Shown: one piece after another, positions 46,182-54,713 of the stretch
How positions within the stretch are numbered: position 1 is the stretch's first letter
Layout: every line of letters begins with the position of its first letter
Assembly: GCA_963710535.1 (NCBI GenBank)
Contig: CAVQAW010000007.1
Span: forward strand, 434,001-498,000
Direction: 5' to 3'
From: Pelagihabitans sp963710535
GTDB taxonomy: Bacteria > Bacteroidota > Bacteroidia > Flavobacteriales > Flavobacteriaceae
Length of the DNA stretch: 64,000 nucleotides
Position numbers and translations under genes: made by a program
Notes under the pieces: generated by a model
Databases searched by the model: none
What the model saw: only the letters and a program-made list of their open reading frames with translations
Told to the model about the DNA's origin: nothing

Positions 46182-47141
46182 TCAGAGCTTTAGGATATAG
46201 AAGAACATGCCGCTATCTTTCTCGGCCAGGTAGCCATCACTGGAAAAGGGCTCCATGTCGGAGGCAGCGGTCTTACGGGCGACCCTTTCCCTATCGCGGA
46301 AGGGCGCGAAATGGACCCGCGTAGCACCCAGTACTTCGCATGCGGCCCCGGTCCACTGATTGGTCGCCGTGACCACCATATACTCGAATCCCAGTTTTGA
46401 CAGGTGTTCCGCCGAGGCTGCCACCAATTCGAAGGTATGGTCCTTGGGCAACTCGGCAGATCGGGCCACCAAAAAATGCATGCCGACCTTGCCTTGTTCC
46501 CTTGCCTTTTGAAGGGCGGGATATTTTTTTGACAAGGCCTTCATGGCAATATGTTCCTGGGAATAAATGAGGTCCATGATCGGGTTCACGTGCACCAATA
46601 CCGCCTCCAAAAAAGGATCTCCTTTTCTCATGGGAACTTCCTCGATGGGCACCGTGACATTGATGGCGGCCCCGATCACTTTTTTTTCGGCATTGAAGAT
46701 GGCCAGTGAAAGCCTTACAGTATCCTCATTGATTTTAATGCTGGCCATGGGATCGCTGGCAGAGGTCAACGCAAACAGCCGTACGAACCAATAAAAAATG
46801 TTCTCGGTGGTCCATGGGCCGAAAGGAGTGGTTCCCAAGGCATCTTTGTGCAAATGGCCCATTATGGAAACAGGGATATTGCGCGATGGATGTATATGCC
46901 GGTTCATGGGGTCGTTGACGGCGAAAGAGGCCGCCAACACCGCAGCCATCTCCAGCAATGTATCTGGATGCTCATTTTTGACGGGTACCGCCCTGTAGCG
47001 GTTGCTGCGGTATTGCGAGACCGAGTTGAAATTCGCCACGAGCAAGTTTTCGGGCAAGGGCTGAAGTCCCAATGCTTTGGTATCGGATGCGGCTGGGTAT
47101 GCGCACCATGGTAAACTTTTCGGCTCGGCAGGTGTGGTCAT
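46182..47141 (-). CDS. Unrecognised protein, possibly with GNAT-like acyltransferase folds
   Basis: 319 residues, soluble, no signal. Features seen: LLEMAAVLAASFAVNDPMNRHI and a later FELVAASAEHLSKLGFEYMVVTATNQWTGAACEVLGATRVHF segment, which recalls the helix-strand-helix and lineage-end motif of GNAT N-acetyltransferases (ATN..A...LGA). The likeness is weak and no acetyl-CoA loop (Q/RxxGxG/A) is obvious. Coupled to the APC permease downstream (2-base gap), so an amino-acid-related substrate is likely. Confidence 0.5.
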   Translation of the reverse strand: MTTPAEPKSLPWCAYPAASDTKALGLQPLPENLLVANFNSVSQYRSNRYRAVPVKNEHPDTLLEMAAVLAASFAVNDPMNRHIHPSRNIPVSIMGHLHKDALGTTPFGPWTTENIFYWFVRLFALTSASDPMASIKINEDTVRLSLAIFNAEKKVIGAAINVTVPIEEVPMRKGDPFLEAVLVHVNPIMDLIYSQEHIAMKALSKKYPALQKAREQGKVGMHFLVARSAELPKDHTFELVAASAEHLSKLGFEYMVVTATNQWTGAACEVLGATRVHFAPFRDRERVARKTAASDMEPFSSDGYLAEKDSGMFFYILKL

Positions 47142-47481
47142 TTACCAAACAAGATAAACATTTTGAAAGTACACGGCAATAGGATTTTGTGCTTGGCCCC
47201 TTCGCATTTGTTCGGGCCTATGATTTTATTCCTTGTGGAAGGCTTGGCGGGCGTCGAGCCCAAGTACACCAATGGCAGATTCAAGAGATTTCCCGGTGTT
47301 AATTTCAATGGGCATTGACGAAAAAATTGCAGCATGGCATCGCTTGGTGAGATCTGGTCTACTTGTCATTGAATAAAGGCATTTTCCTTACAAAACCTTG
47401 CCATCGGAGGCGGTTGTTAAATGGCCAAAAGGACCAAACGGATTAATCCATATCTTTAAATCAAACCTAAAACCGCATCCC
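47142..47481. other. Intergenic region upstream of the Nudix gene
   Basis: 340 bases between divergent genes. A candidate -7 box for the Nudix gene lies at 47451-47458. No convincing gene, hairpin or repeat was seen in the rest. Confidence 0.4.
47451..47458 (+). promoter_or_regulatory. Candidate -7 box for the Nudix hydrolase gene (TATCTTTA)
   Basis: TATCTTTA resembles TAnnTTTG with a final A, the same variant as the candidate box before the first TonB receptor. It ends 23 bases before the TTG start at 47482. Confidence 0.35.
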
Positions 47482-48066
47482 TTGAAGAACGATCGTATCA
47501 GAAATATCAAGAAAGACTTATTGTCTGACAACTGGTATACCCTCAACAAATTTACCTTCGATTACCAAAAAGACGACGGCACTTGGGAAACCCAACACCG
47601 TGAAGCTTACGATCGGGGCAATGGGGCGGCCATCCTGCTGTACAACAAGGCTAAGGGTAGCGTGGTACTCACCCGGCAATTCCGCATGCCCACTTATGTG
47701 AACGGCAATGCCGACGGGATGATGATCGAGGTCTGTGCCGGACTGCTGGACGGGGACCATCCAGAGGACTGTATCCGCAAGGAAGTGGAGGAGGAGACCG
47801 GGTACCGCATCAATGACGTACAAAAAGTATTCGAAGTATACATGTCGCCCGGTTCGGTAACGGAAATCCTGTACTTATTCGTCGGCGCCTATGAAGACCG
47901 GATGAAAGTGGGGGAAGGCGGCGGAGCTGAAGCGGAGACGGAAAATATCGAAGTGTTGGAATACCATTTTGAAGTCGCGCTTCAAATGATGGAAAAGGGC
48001 GAGATCTGCGATGCCAAAACGGTAATCCTTTTACAATACGCAAAAAGCCATCGGTTATTTGATTGA
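47482..48066 (+). CDS. Nudix hydrolase, GDP-mannose pyrophosphatase (NudK) type
   Basis: 194 residues from a TTG start at 47482; the family begins with RIRNIKKDLLSDNWYTLNKFTFDYQ, and nothing upstream fits. The Nudix box contains CIRKEVEEETGY with the catalytic glutamates intact, preceded by EVCAGLLDGDHPED as in NudK. It hydrolyses nucleotide sugars or ADP-ribose-type substrates. The predicted 21-base gap to msrA implies co-transcription. Confidence 0.85.
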   Translation: MKNDRIRNIKKDLLSDNWYTLNKFTFDYQKDDGTWETQHREAYDRGNGAAILLYNKAKGSVVLTRQFRMPTYVNGNADGMMIEVCAGLLDGDHPEDCIRKEVEEETGYRINDVQKVFEVYMSPGSVTEILYLFVGAYEDRMKVGEGGGAEAETENIEVLEYHFEVALQMMEKGEICDAKTVILLQYAKSHRLFD

Positions 48067-48087
48067 AGTTTTTACGACCAAGGCGAT

Positions 48088-48600
48088 ATGGCAAAGGTGA
48101 AAGAAATCGGTTTGGGCGGAGGTTGCCACTGGTGTACCGAAGCGGTCTTCCAATCGCTGCATGGCGTGTTAAACGTCGAACAGGGTTTTGTGGCCTCCAA
48201 GGCCCCGCATGATACTTTTTCGGAAGCGGTCATCGTTGCCTATGACCCAAGCGAAATTGCCCTCTACGATTTGGTGTTGATCCATTTGATGACCCATGAA
48301 AGTACCGCTTGGCATGGCATGCGGTCCAAAATACCGATCTGCCGTTTATACCATGGATCCGGAAGACGAAAAGGTTTTGACAACGAAATGTGGGATGGGC
48401 TGCAAGACGAGTTCAACGCACCTTTGGTAACGGCTATACTTCCATTTCGGGCTTTTCGGCCTTCCGAAACCAAGTTCCAAAATTATTACCGTACCGACCC
48501 GCAAAGGCCGTTTTGCAAAAGGTACATCGACCCTAAACTGCAGTTGCTCCAGCAAAAATTTATCAAACAGTTGGCGACCGGTTCCCCTTGGGCTCAATAG
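48088..48600 (+). CDS. msrA: Peptide-methionine (S)-S-oxide reductase MsrA, with a hidden 15-codon out-of-frame segment
   Basis: 170 residues. The active site GGGCHWCTEAVFQ (C13; H replaces the usual F) and the C-terminal TKFQNYYRTDPQRPFC are clear. Between about codons 82 and 97 the product reads IPICRLYHGSGRRKG, unlike any MsrA. The next frame there reads YRSAVYTMDPEDEKV, which is the MsrA motif. One extra A in the run at 48328-48331 and one missing T in the run at 48375-48378 explain this, and the frame stays open by chance. Repaired, MsrA would reduce methionine S-sulfoxide. As read, the protein would lack a conserved strand. It overlaps the convergent dacB by seven bases. Confidence 0.85.
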   Translation: MAKVKEIGLGGGCHWCTEAVFQSLHGVLNVEQGFVASKAPHDTFSEAVIVAYDPSEIALYDLVLIHLMTHESTAWHGMRSKIPICRLYHGSGRRKGFDNEMWDGLQDEFNAPLVTAILPFRAFRPSETKFQNYYRTDPQRPFCKRYIDPKLQLLQQKFIKQLATGSPWAQ

Positions 48601-49862
48601 TGATCGCGCATCACCTCAAAAATATCCTGCATCTTGGCTTTGATTTCGCCCGAAGGCTGCACGAAATGGTTGTTCATAAAGCTGAAAATCAAGATTTTCC
48701 CCGATTTTGTTTTGAGGTATCCGCTTAAACAGTAGTTGTTGCCCAAACTTCCCGATTTGGCATAGATATAGGGCGCCTCGGCACCGACATACCAGTTCTC
48801 GAGGGTACCGCTGACCCCGCCCGCGGGAAAGAGCCCGAACAAGCGGTCTTGGGGCAGCTCTTGATACATTTTGTAGAGCACGTGCACCATCGACTCCGGT
48901 GTGAACAGGTTGTAACGCGATAATCCCGACCCATCGACCCATCGTGGGGGCTGTTTTAGATCGGCCAGACGGTTTTTGAGCATATGGGCCTGTGCTTTGG
49001 TACCATCGAGGGTGTCGGAGAGGGTGGAGGAGGCCAGGACCAATAATTGTTCGGCCAGGAAATTATCGCTTTCCCACATCATTCTTTGATAGACCGAATC
49101 GGTGGCCATACCATATAGCGTGCTTTTCTGGCCTTCTGGAAAGCGATTGGTAATGGAAATCCTTTGATCCAATGCCGCCTCGAGCAGTTTACGGGTCAAC
49201 GCACTGTCGGTCTTAAAGGGAATTTCGATGGTGTCGGTCCTGCTCGATGCATAGTAGAAAGTATTGTTCTCAGCCTCACGATTGATGGCAGCGTCCAGGT
49301 CAACCACCCGATCCTTTAAAAAGGAAGGGACCGCTGCCAGGGAATCATTGTGGTACAGGGTAAGTACATTGCCATACAGGGGCAATCCACCGCGCTCTAC
49401 CTGGTAGTAATCCCCATAATCGTCCCAGGCCCAACCCGAACCATATTTCCCCGCTTGGAAATTGTTGTTGTACCAGGCAATATGTTGGTTTCCCTTTAGG
49501 AAGCCGAGCACCGTACTGTCCTTGAAATAAGGATGAAGTTGGGTGGGATCCCCGGTGCCCTGCATATAAAGGGTATCATTTTGGATCAGATACTTTAGGG
49601 CAGGAACGCTATTCGGCAAAAGACTCAAACCCGTAAAAAGGGTGAAGATTTTAGTATTGCTGGCTGGGGTGAAGTATTTTGCACCGTTGTGATCATAGAT
49701 CGTATCACGGGTTTCCGCCGCTATCACGAACAGTCCTGTAAATTGGTTTTGAAAGGTTTCGTGTTGCAAAACAGTACGGACCTCTTTTACCGTTCGTCGA
49801 TGTTTTGTGGCCGTACATCCGATTAGTGCCATAAAAATAAGCGCCACAACGAGTTTTTTCAT
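48594..49862 (-). CDS. dacB: D-alanyl-D-alanine carboxypeptidase/endopeptidase, S13 (PBP4-like) lipoprotein
   Basis: 422 residues. Lipoprotein signal MALIGC (Cys16). Penicillin-binding motifs in order are S68-N-T-K71 (FTPASNTKIF), SDN (MMWESDNFLAEQ) and KSG (YAKSGSLGNNYCLSGY). It trims peptidoglycan peptides in the periplasm. S13 enzymes usually have a large insert after SxxK; the long spacing to SDN here agrees. The 3' end overlaps msrA by seven bases, tail to tail. Confidence 0.88.
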   Translation of the reverse strand: MKKLVVALIFMALIGCTATKHRRTVKEVRTVLQHETFQNQFTGLFVIAAETRDTIYDHNGAKYFTPASNTKIFTLFTGLSLLPNSVPALKYLIQNDTLYMQGTGDPTQLHPYFKDSTVLGFLKGNQHIAWYNNNFQAGKYGSGWAWDDYGDYYQVERGGLPLYGNVLTLYHNDSLAAVPSFLKDRVVDLDAAINREAENNTFYYASSRTDTIEIPFKTDSALTRKLLEAALDQRISITNRFPEGQKSTLYGMATDSVYQRMMWESDNFLAEQLLVLASSTLSDTLDGTKAQAHMLKNRLADLKQPPRWVDGSGLSRYNLFTPESMVHVLYKMYQELPQDRLFGLFPAGGVSGTLENWYVGAEAPYIYAKSGSLGNNYCLSGYLKTKSGKILIFSFMNNHFVQPSGEIKAKMQDIFEVMRDHY

Positions 49863-50008
49863 GAATGTAGAAAAAAAAATTAATGAAGGCTAAGGGCCGT
49901 AATCAATGGACTTCAGCGAAATTAGTTAATTTTTAACTTATCGGTAACAATAAAAACTTCCAATTAATGGTTAACTTAGTAGCACAACCTAATTAAACAT
50001 TTTGACAT

Positions 50009-50206
50009 ATGGCAAGAGCTATGCTGGAGTATACCAAAACGGTACTCCAAAAAGTTAGTTTTGACGTAAAATTGTTTTGCAAAGAGGTAAAAAAAGCGGT
50101 CGAGCGACTCTTACCGGAAGAAGTCGAAGAACTGAAACTCTGGTTGAGACAGTTCTTGAACGACAAACCAGAACTACAAGAAAGTTTGATTTATTTAAGA
50201 GCATAA
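50009..50206 (+). CDS. Small conserved flavobacterial protein of unknown function
   Basis: 65 residues: a helix-rich soluble protein with MARAMLEYTKTVLQKVSFD, LFCKEVKKAVERLLPEEVEEL and a tail ending LQESLIYLRA. It is the kind of small protein seen repeatedly, with high identity, across Flavobacteriia (from memory, not searched). Own transcript with a strong terminator right after the stop. A TTTTAACTTATCGGTAACAA-rich AT leader of about 140 bases precedes it. No function is known to me. Confidence 0.75.
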   Translation: MARAMLEYTKTVLQKVSFDVKLFCKEVKKAVERLLPEEVEELKLWLRQFLNDKPELQESLIYLRA

Positions 50207-50210
50207 TAGA

Positions 50211-50240
50211 AAAAGCCACTTTTAAAGTGGCTTTTTTATT
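50211..50240 (+). terminator. Bidirectional terminator between the 65-residue protein gene and oxyR
   Basis: AAAAGCCACTTT and AAAGTGGCTTTT are exact complements around one T, followed by TTATTTTTTG. It begins five bases after the small gene's stop, and the oxyR stop codon (50236-50238) lies inside its right arm, so both converging transcripts probably end here. Confidence 0.9.
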
Positions 50241-51177
50241 TTTTGTTCAATGGACTGATGATCTTCACGTCCTGAAAGGCTATCGCACCCCTGACCACAC
50301 TTGAAATAACATCCTTTAAAGCTTCGGTGATCTGTATTTTCAGTTCACTTTTATGGTAGATCAAACTCACCTCCCTGGCGGGTGACGGTTCATGGAAATA
50401 TTTTAAATTTTTCCTCTTTTCATCGTCGAGCTCCATAGTATTCAAATAAGGGAGCAAGGTCATGCCCAGCCCTTCGTTGGCGAGGTTCACCAAAGTCTCA
50501 AAACTACCGCTCTGCAGTTTAAAGTGTTCTTCGTTCAAATTTTTAGGGGCCTTGCACAGATTGATGACCCCATCGCGGAAACAATGTCCGTCCTGCAACA
50601 ACAGAATATCATTGATATCAAGGTCGGTCGGGGATAATTTGGCGATATTGGCCAATCGGTGGTTCCTTGGAACATAACCTACAAAAGGCTCGTAGTACAA
50701 TGGGCGTTCTTTGATGAATTCAATCTCCAGGGGGGTGGCGGCAATGGCGGCATCGAGATGGCCATCCTGGATGTTCCTGATCATTTGCTCGGTACTCTGT
50801 TCCTTGATGATCAGGTTTACCTTGGGATATCGATTGATGAACGTTTTCAGGAACATCGGCAATAAGGTGGGCATGACCGTGGGAATGATGCCTAAGGTAA
50901 AATCCCCGCCAATAAAGCCCTTTTCTTGATCTACGATATCTTTGATGCGCTCGGCTTCATTGACAATGTTTTTGGCCTGGGCAACAATTTTCTTGCCCAC
51001 CTCGGTAATTCCGATCGGTTTTTTGCCACGGTCGAAAATCAGTATGTCCAACTCATCCTCCAATTTCTGCACCTGCATGCTCAGGGTAGGTTGGGTGACG
51101 AAACTTTTCTCTGCGGCCAAGGTAAAATTTTGGTATTCCGCGACCGCCAAAACATATTGCAATTGGGTAATCGTCAT
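50236..51177 (-). CDS. oxyR: Hydrogen-peroxide-sensing LysR regulator OxyR
   Basis: 313 residues. N-terminal winged helix: TITQLQYVLAVAEYQNFTLAAEKSFVTQPTLSMQVQKLEDEL. In the effector domain, C199 and C208 in GHCFRDGVINLC have the same spacing and numbering as the peroxide-reactive disulfide pair of E. coli OxyR. It should activate antioxidant genes after oxidation. It is divergent from dps (100 bases between starts), a typical OxyR target; katG at 1.5-3.8 kb is another candidate target. Confidence 0.95.
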   Translation of the reverse strand: MTITQLQYVLAVAEYQNFTLAAEKSFVTQPTLSMQVQKLEDELDILIFDRGKKPIGITEVGKKIVAQAKNIVNEAERIKDIVDQEKGFIGGDFTLGIIPTVMPTLLPMFLKTFINRYPKVNLIIKEQSTEQMIRNIQDGHLDAAIAATPLEIEFIKERPLYYEPFVGYVPRNHRLANIAKLSPTDLDINDILLLQDGHCFRDGVINLCKAPKNLNEEHFKLQSGSFETLVNLANEGLGMTLLPYLNTMELDDEKRKNLKYFHEPSPAREVSLIYHKSELKIQITEALKDVISSVVRGAIAFQDVKIISPLNKK

Positions 51178-51277
51178 GCTTTTTTTTTAATACGTAAAAC
51201 TAATAAAACCATCAATAAAACCTATGATAATGCATATATATATTTTGTAAATTTATAGTGAATTAAAAGCAAGAATC
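51178..51277. promoter_or_regulatory. Divergent oxyR/dps control region
   Basis: 100 AT-rich bases. Toward dps, TAAATTTA (51248-51255) resembles a -7 box, 22 bases before the ATG. Toward oxyR, TAGTTTTA (minus strand, 51204-51197) does the same. Two direct copies of aataaaacc lie at about 51201 and 51213, and an alternating TA run is at about 51234-51242. OxyR binding between the two genes is expected from the family but its site cannot be fixed by eye. Confidence 0.45.
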
Positions 51278-51757
51278 ATGGAAATGAACAGTATAGGACT
51301 CGATCCTAAAAAATCGAAAGTAATAAGTGACGATCTGAATACGCTACTGGCCAACTTTCAGCGTTACTATCAAAGTTTAAGGGGCATCCATTGGAACATC
51401 AAGGGCAAGCGATTTTTCGACCTCCATCTAAAATTTGAAGAGCTGTATACCGATGCCAACCTTAAGGTAGATCTGATCGCGGAACGCATCCTAACCTTGG
51501 GTGGGGTGCCACAACATACCTTTGAGGATTACATAAAGAATTCGAAAGTTCCGGTGGGCAAGAACATCACCCTTGATGAACACGCCATACGGCTTATCGT
51601 CGATTCGCTAAAGGAACTGCTCGTCATCGAGCGCCGCATCTTGGATGCTTCCGCGGAAGCCCACGACGAGGGTACCAATTCTATGATGAGCGACTTTATT
51701 ACCGAACAGGAAAAAACCGTTTGGATGATGAAGGCCTGGTTGGCGGAAGAAATTTAA
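51278..51757 (+). CDS. dps: Dps family ferritin-like DNA-protection protein
   Basis: 159 residues (alternative ATG at 51284). Dps four-helix pattern with the inter-subunit ferroxidase residues in YYQSLRGIHWNIKGKRFFDLHLKFEELYTD (H about 39, D and E in the following helix) and the late helix DEGTNSMMSDFITEQEKTVWMMKAWL. It stores iron using hydrogen peroxide and shields DNA. Divergent from oxyR; followed by a strong terminator. Confidence 0.93.
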   Translation: MEMNSIGLDPKKSKVISDDLNTLLANFQRYYQSLRGIHWNIKGKRFFDLHLKFEELYTDANLKVDLIAERILTLGGVPQHTFEDYIKNSKVPVGKNITLDEHAIRLIVDSLKELLVIERRILDASAEAHDEGTNSMMSDFITEQEKTVWMMKAWLAEEI

Positions 51758-51804
51758 GCCCACGACCGGCTACCCAATAAGTTTCATTGGTTAGTAGACC
51801 TAAG

Positions 51805-51853
51805 GCGCGGCGACAAGCATCCCCAATTGGGAAACTTGTCGCCGCGCATTTTG
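51805..51853 (+). terminator. Terminator after dps, shared with the DUF2141 gene
   Basis: GCGCGGCGACAAG (51805-51817) pairs perfectly with CTTGTCGCCGCGC (51835-51847), loop 17, followed by ATTTTG. It lies between the converging dps and DUF2141 stops and probably serves both. Confidence 0.85.
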
Positions 51854-51865
51854 TTTATCACCGAT

Positions 51866-52288
51866 TTAAAATCTTAACCGGAAGTTCAGGGCTTCCCCGT
51901 CCACATCAAATTTGGCCCCTTCAAAGGTGGGAGGCCCCATTCTCATGTTATCCCCGCTGGTCGCATAACTTTCCATGGGCATGCCGTTGGCATCCATATC
52001 CATTTGTTGATTGTCGTTTTCGTCGTGCATTACCATGATGGCATAGCTGCCCGGTACTACGTTGCTGAAAATGAGCTCAACTTCCCCGGCTTGGGCCGCT
52101 TTGGTATCCCCTGCGACCCCGCTGCCTTTCATAAAGGTCTCCTTGGAATGCAAAGATCCCAAAACGGTGCCCTCATTCGAAAGTACGTTTTCGATAATTA
52201 CAGTGACGGTCACCCCTTCTTCTGTTTGGGCGGAAACCCATAGTCCGCTGAACAATAATCCCAAAAGTACTAGTCTTGAATTTTTCAT
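51866..52288 (-). CDS. DUF2141 secreted protein
   Basis: 140 residues. Signal peptide 1-21 (GLWVSAQ), then the DUF2141 beta-domain: VTVIIENVLSNEGTVLGSLHSKETF, FSNVVPGSYAIMVMHDENDNQQMDMDANGMPMESYA and FEGAKFDVDGEALNFRLRF. The central acidic DENDNQQMD segment is a family hallmark and may bind calcium. Function unknown. Confidence 0.9.
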   Translation of the reverse strand: MKNSRLVLLGLLFSGLWVSAQTEEGVTVTVIIENVLSNEGTVLGSLHSKETFMKGSGVAGDTKAAQAGEVELIFSNVVPGSYAIMVMHDENDNQQMDMDANGMPMESYATSGDNMRMGPPTFEGAKFDVDGEALNFRLRF

Positions 52289-52521
52289 GATATTTTTTTT
52301 ATGGTTTATGATGTGACAAAGATGAAGCGTAAGGGCGTTCTGCCCAAAATGGAACGACCGAACTGTAAGAATCCATGACCGAATCGTAACACCACGGGAG
52401 GATTACAGCTCACTCCCAAAATTCCACAACTGGGTCAGCAGTTTTTTTTTATGCGGTGATGGCCTCTCAATTTTGTGCCGTACAAGCGGTATTTCTAAAC
52501 CATCATTTCAAACAAACGGCC

Positions 52522-54684
52522 ATGATCAAAATGTTCTTTTTTTCGGTATTCCTTTTTTGCCAACAAACCACGTTTTCCCAAACCTTCATTTCGGGCACGG
52601 TCACCGACGCTGCCGGCATGGCAGTGGCCGGGGCCAATATTTATCTGGAGGGCACCTATGATGGTGCGTCCACCGCCGAAGACGGCAGCTTTACCTTCGA
52701 AACAAGCGAAACGGGAATTCAAATATTGGTGGTTTCCATGATTTCCTATGAAACCCATCGGATAACCGCCGAGGTGGATACATTTTCCGCGCTTCAAATC
52801 GTATTAAGGGAAGCGGTCAACCATCTGAGCGGGGTAACACTCACCGCGGGTACCTTCGAAGCGGGCGACAATACCAAGGTTGCTGTCCTAAAACCATTGG
52901 ACATCGTAACCACCGCAGGTGCAGCAGGCGACTTTGTGGCCGCGCTGCAGACCTTGCCGGGTACTTCCACCGTGAACGAGGACGGCCGTTTGTTCGTCCG
53001 TGGGGGCCAAGCGGAGGAAACCCAGGTTTTCATTGATGGCATGCGCGTTTTCCAGCCCTTCAATGCCACGGCCAACAACATTCCCACCCGTGGCCGATTT
53101 TCACCTTTTTTGTTCAAGGGCATTACTTTCAGTACAGGGGGCTATTCGGCCGAATATGGGCAGGCACTGTCTTCCGTACTATTGTTGAATACCACCGACC
53201 TGCCCGATCAGGAGCAGTCAGATATCTCTCTAATGTCGGTGGGCGGGGGGCTGGGGCACACCGAAATTTGGGGCAGGGAATCGTTGAGCCTCAACACCTC
53301 CTATATCAACCTGGCCCCTTATCAACGCCTGGTCCCGAACGATCAGGGTACGGCATGGAACAGGCCCTACGAATCGATTTCGGGGGAAGCGGTATTTCGG
53401 AGCAAGGGAGAAAACAGCATCTTTAAACTGTATGGTGGGTTTAACCAGGCGAATCTTGACCTGGCGCAGGAAGACATCAATGCCCCAAATCTGGTGGATT
53501 TTCGCCTTAAAAACAATAACCTGTACGCCAATGCCTCCTATCGGTATTTTTTAAAGGATCATTGGACCTTAGGCCTTGGCGGAAGTCTCTCATCTGATCG
53601 CAATCGCATCGGTATCGGCCAGGATTCCATCAATACCCGTGAAACCGCCACCCATCTCAAAGTGAAGTTGGGGAAGCAGTTCAACAACAGATTTCGATGG
53701 GAATTGGGCGCCGAGCACTTCCTAATCGACTATCGTGATGATTATCGGGCGATCAGCGGTTTATCCGTAAAGGGGGAAGCCATTGACCAAATAAGTGCGG
53801 CATTTACCGAAGCCGATCTATTTTTCGGTGATCGGTTGGCGGTGAAAATGGGGGTAAGGGCCGAGCGGTCTACCTTGTTGCGGGAAGCCAACCTGGCCCC
53901 CCGGCTTTCCCTGGCCTACAAAAGCAGTGATAAGGGGCAGTTCTCCCTTGCTTTTGGAACTTTTTACCAAAATCCGTTGAACGACTATGTGAAATACGAT
54001 CCCGATCTAAAGATGGAAAAAACCACCCACTTTATCCTGAATTACCAGCATACCGATGATGGGACCACTTTCCGGGCCGAGGCCTATTTTAAGGATTATG
54101 GGAATTTGGTCAAGTATGATACCGAGGTGCCACGCTTCGATTCAAATTTCAATAACCTTGGCTACGGAACTGCCAAAGGGATTGATATTTTTTGGCGTGA
54201 CAATAAAAACATCAAAAATCTGGACTATTGGGTTTCCTATTCCTTATTGGATACCGAACGCGATTTTAGAAACTTCAGGAATAGTGCCACCCCCCAATTT
54301 GCCGCACGACACAATTTCTCTTTGGTGACCAAATATTGGATCGGCGACTGGCGCTCCCAAGTGGGATTCTCCTATAATTTCTCGTCGGGACGGCCCTATG
54401 ACAATCCCAATTCCCCAGATTTCATGGCCTCAAAAACAAAGGCCTATAACAATTTGAGCATCAATTGGGCCTATTTGCTGTCTCCGCAGAAAATCCTTTA
54501 TTTCTCGATCAGCAACGTGGCGGCCTTCAGGAACGTAAATGGCTATCAATATGCAGACTCGCCCAATGCGAACGGAGTCTTCGATAGACGTGCCATTCGC
54601 CCTACTGCCGACACCTTTTTCTTTGTCGGGTTTTTCTGGACGATCAGCCAGGACAAGAGCAGCAATCAGCTCGAAAATCTTTGA
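52522..54684 (+). CDS. TonB-dependent receptor with carboxypeptidase-like N-domain
   Basis: About 720 residues from the ATG at 52522 (MIKMFFFSVFLFCQQTTFSQ signal); the longer frame from 52456 adds a non-signal sequence. Carboxypeptidase-regulatory-like domain (SGTVTDAAGMAVAGANIYLEGTYDGAST), plug domain (AALQTLPGTSTVNEDGRLFVRGGQAEETQVFIDGM, GGYSAEYGQALSSVLLL), and a barrel. The chain ends in TISQDKSSNQLENL, a short tail after the last strand FFFVGFFWTI. Ligand unknown; no SusD. It stands alone on the plus strand, convergent with DoxX. Confidence 0.88.
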   Translation: MIKMFFFSVFLFCQQTTFSQTFISGTVTDAAGMAVAGANIYLEGTYDGASTAEDGSFTFETSETGIQILVVSMISYETHRITAEVDTFSALQIVLREAVNHLSGVTLTAGTFEAGDNTKVAVLKPLDIVTTAGAAGDFVAALQTLPGTSTVNEDGRLFVRGGQAEETQVFIDGMRVFQPFNATANNIPTRGRFSPFLFKGITFSTGGYSAEYGQALSSVLLLNTTDLPDQEQSDISLMSVGGGLGHTEIWGRESLSLNTSYINLAPYQRLVPNDQGTAWNRPYESISGEAVFRSKGENSIFKLYGGFNQANLDLAQEDINAPNLVDFRLKNNNLYANASYRYFLKDHWTLGLGGSLSSDRNRIGIGQDSINTRETATHLKVKLGKQFNNRFRWELGAEHFLIDYRDDYRAISGLSVKGEAIDQISAAFTEADLFFGDRLAVKMGVRAERSTLLREANLAPRLSLAYKSSDKGQFSLAFGTFYQNPLNDYVKYDPDLKMEKTTHFILNYQHTDDGTTFRAEAYFKDYGNLVKYDTEVPRFDSNFNNLGYGTAKGIDIFWRDNKNIKNLDYWVSYSLLDTERDFRNFRNSATPQFAARHNFSLVTKYWIGDWRSQVGFSYNFSSGRPYDNPNSPDFMASKTKAYNNLSINWAYLLSPQKILYFSISNVAAFRNVNGYQYADSPNANGVFDRRAIRPTADTFFFVGFFWTISQDKSSNQLENL

Positions 54685-54713
54685 TCCTCGTAGCTAACAA
54701 CGCAAACTTTCCA

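Noticed and set aside
48594..48600. Seven-base tail-to-tail overlap of msrA and dacB as a regulatory feature
   Set aside because: Short convergent overlaps are ordinary in compact genomes and nothing else marks the site.
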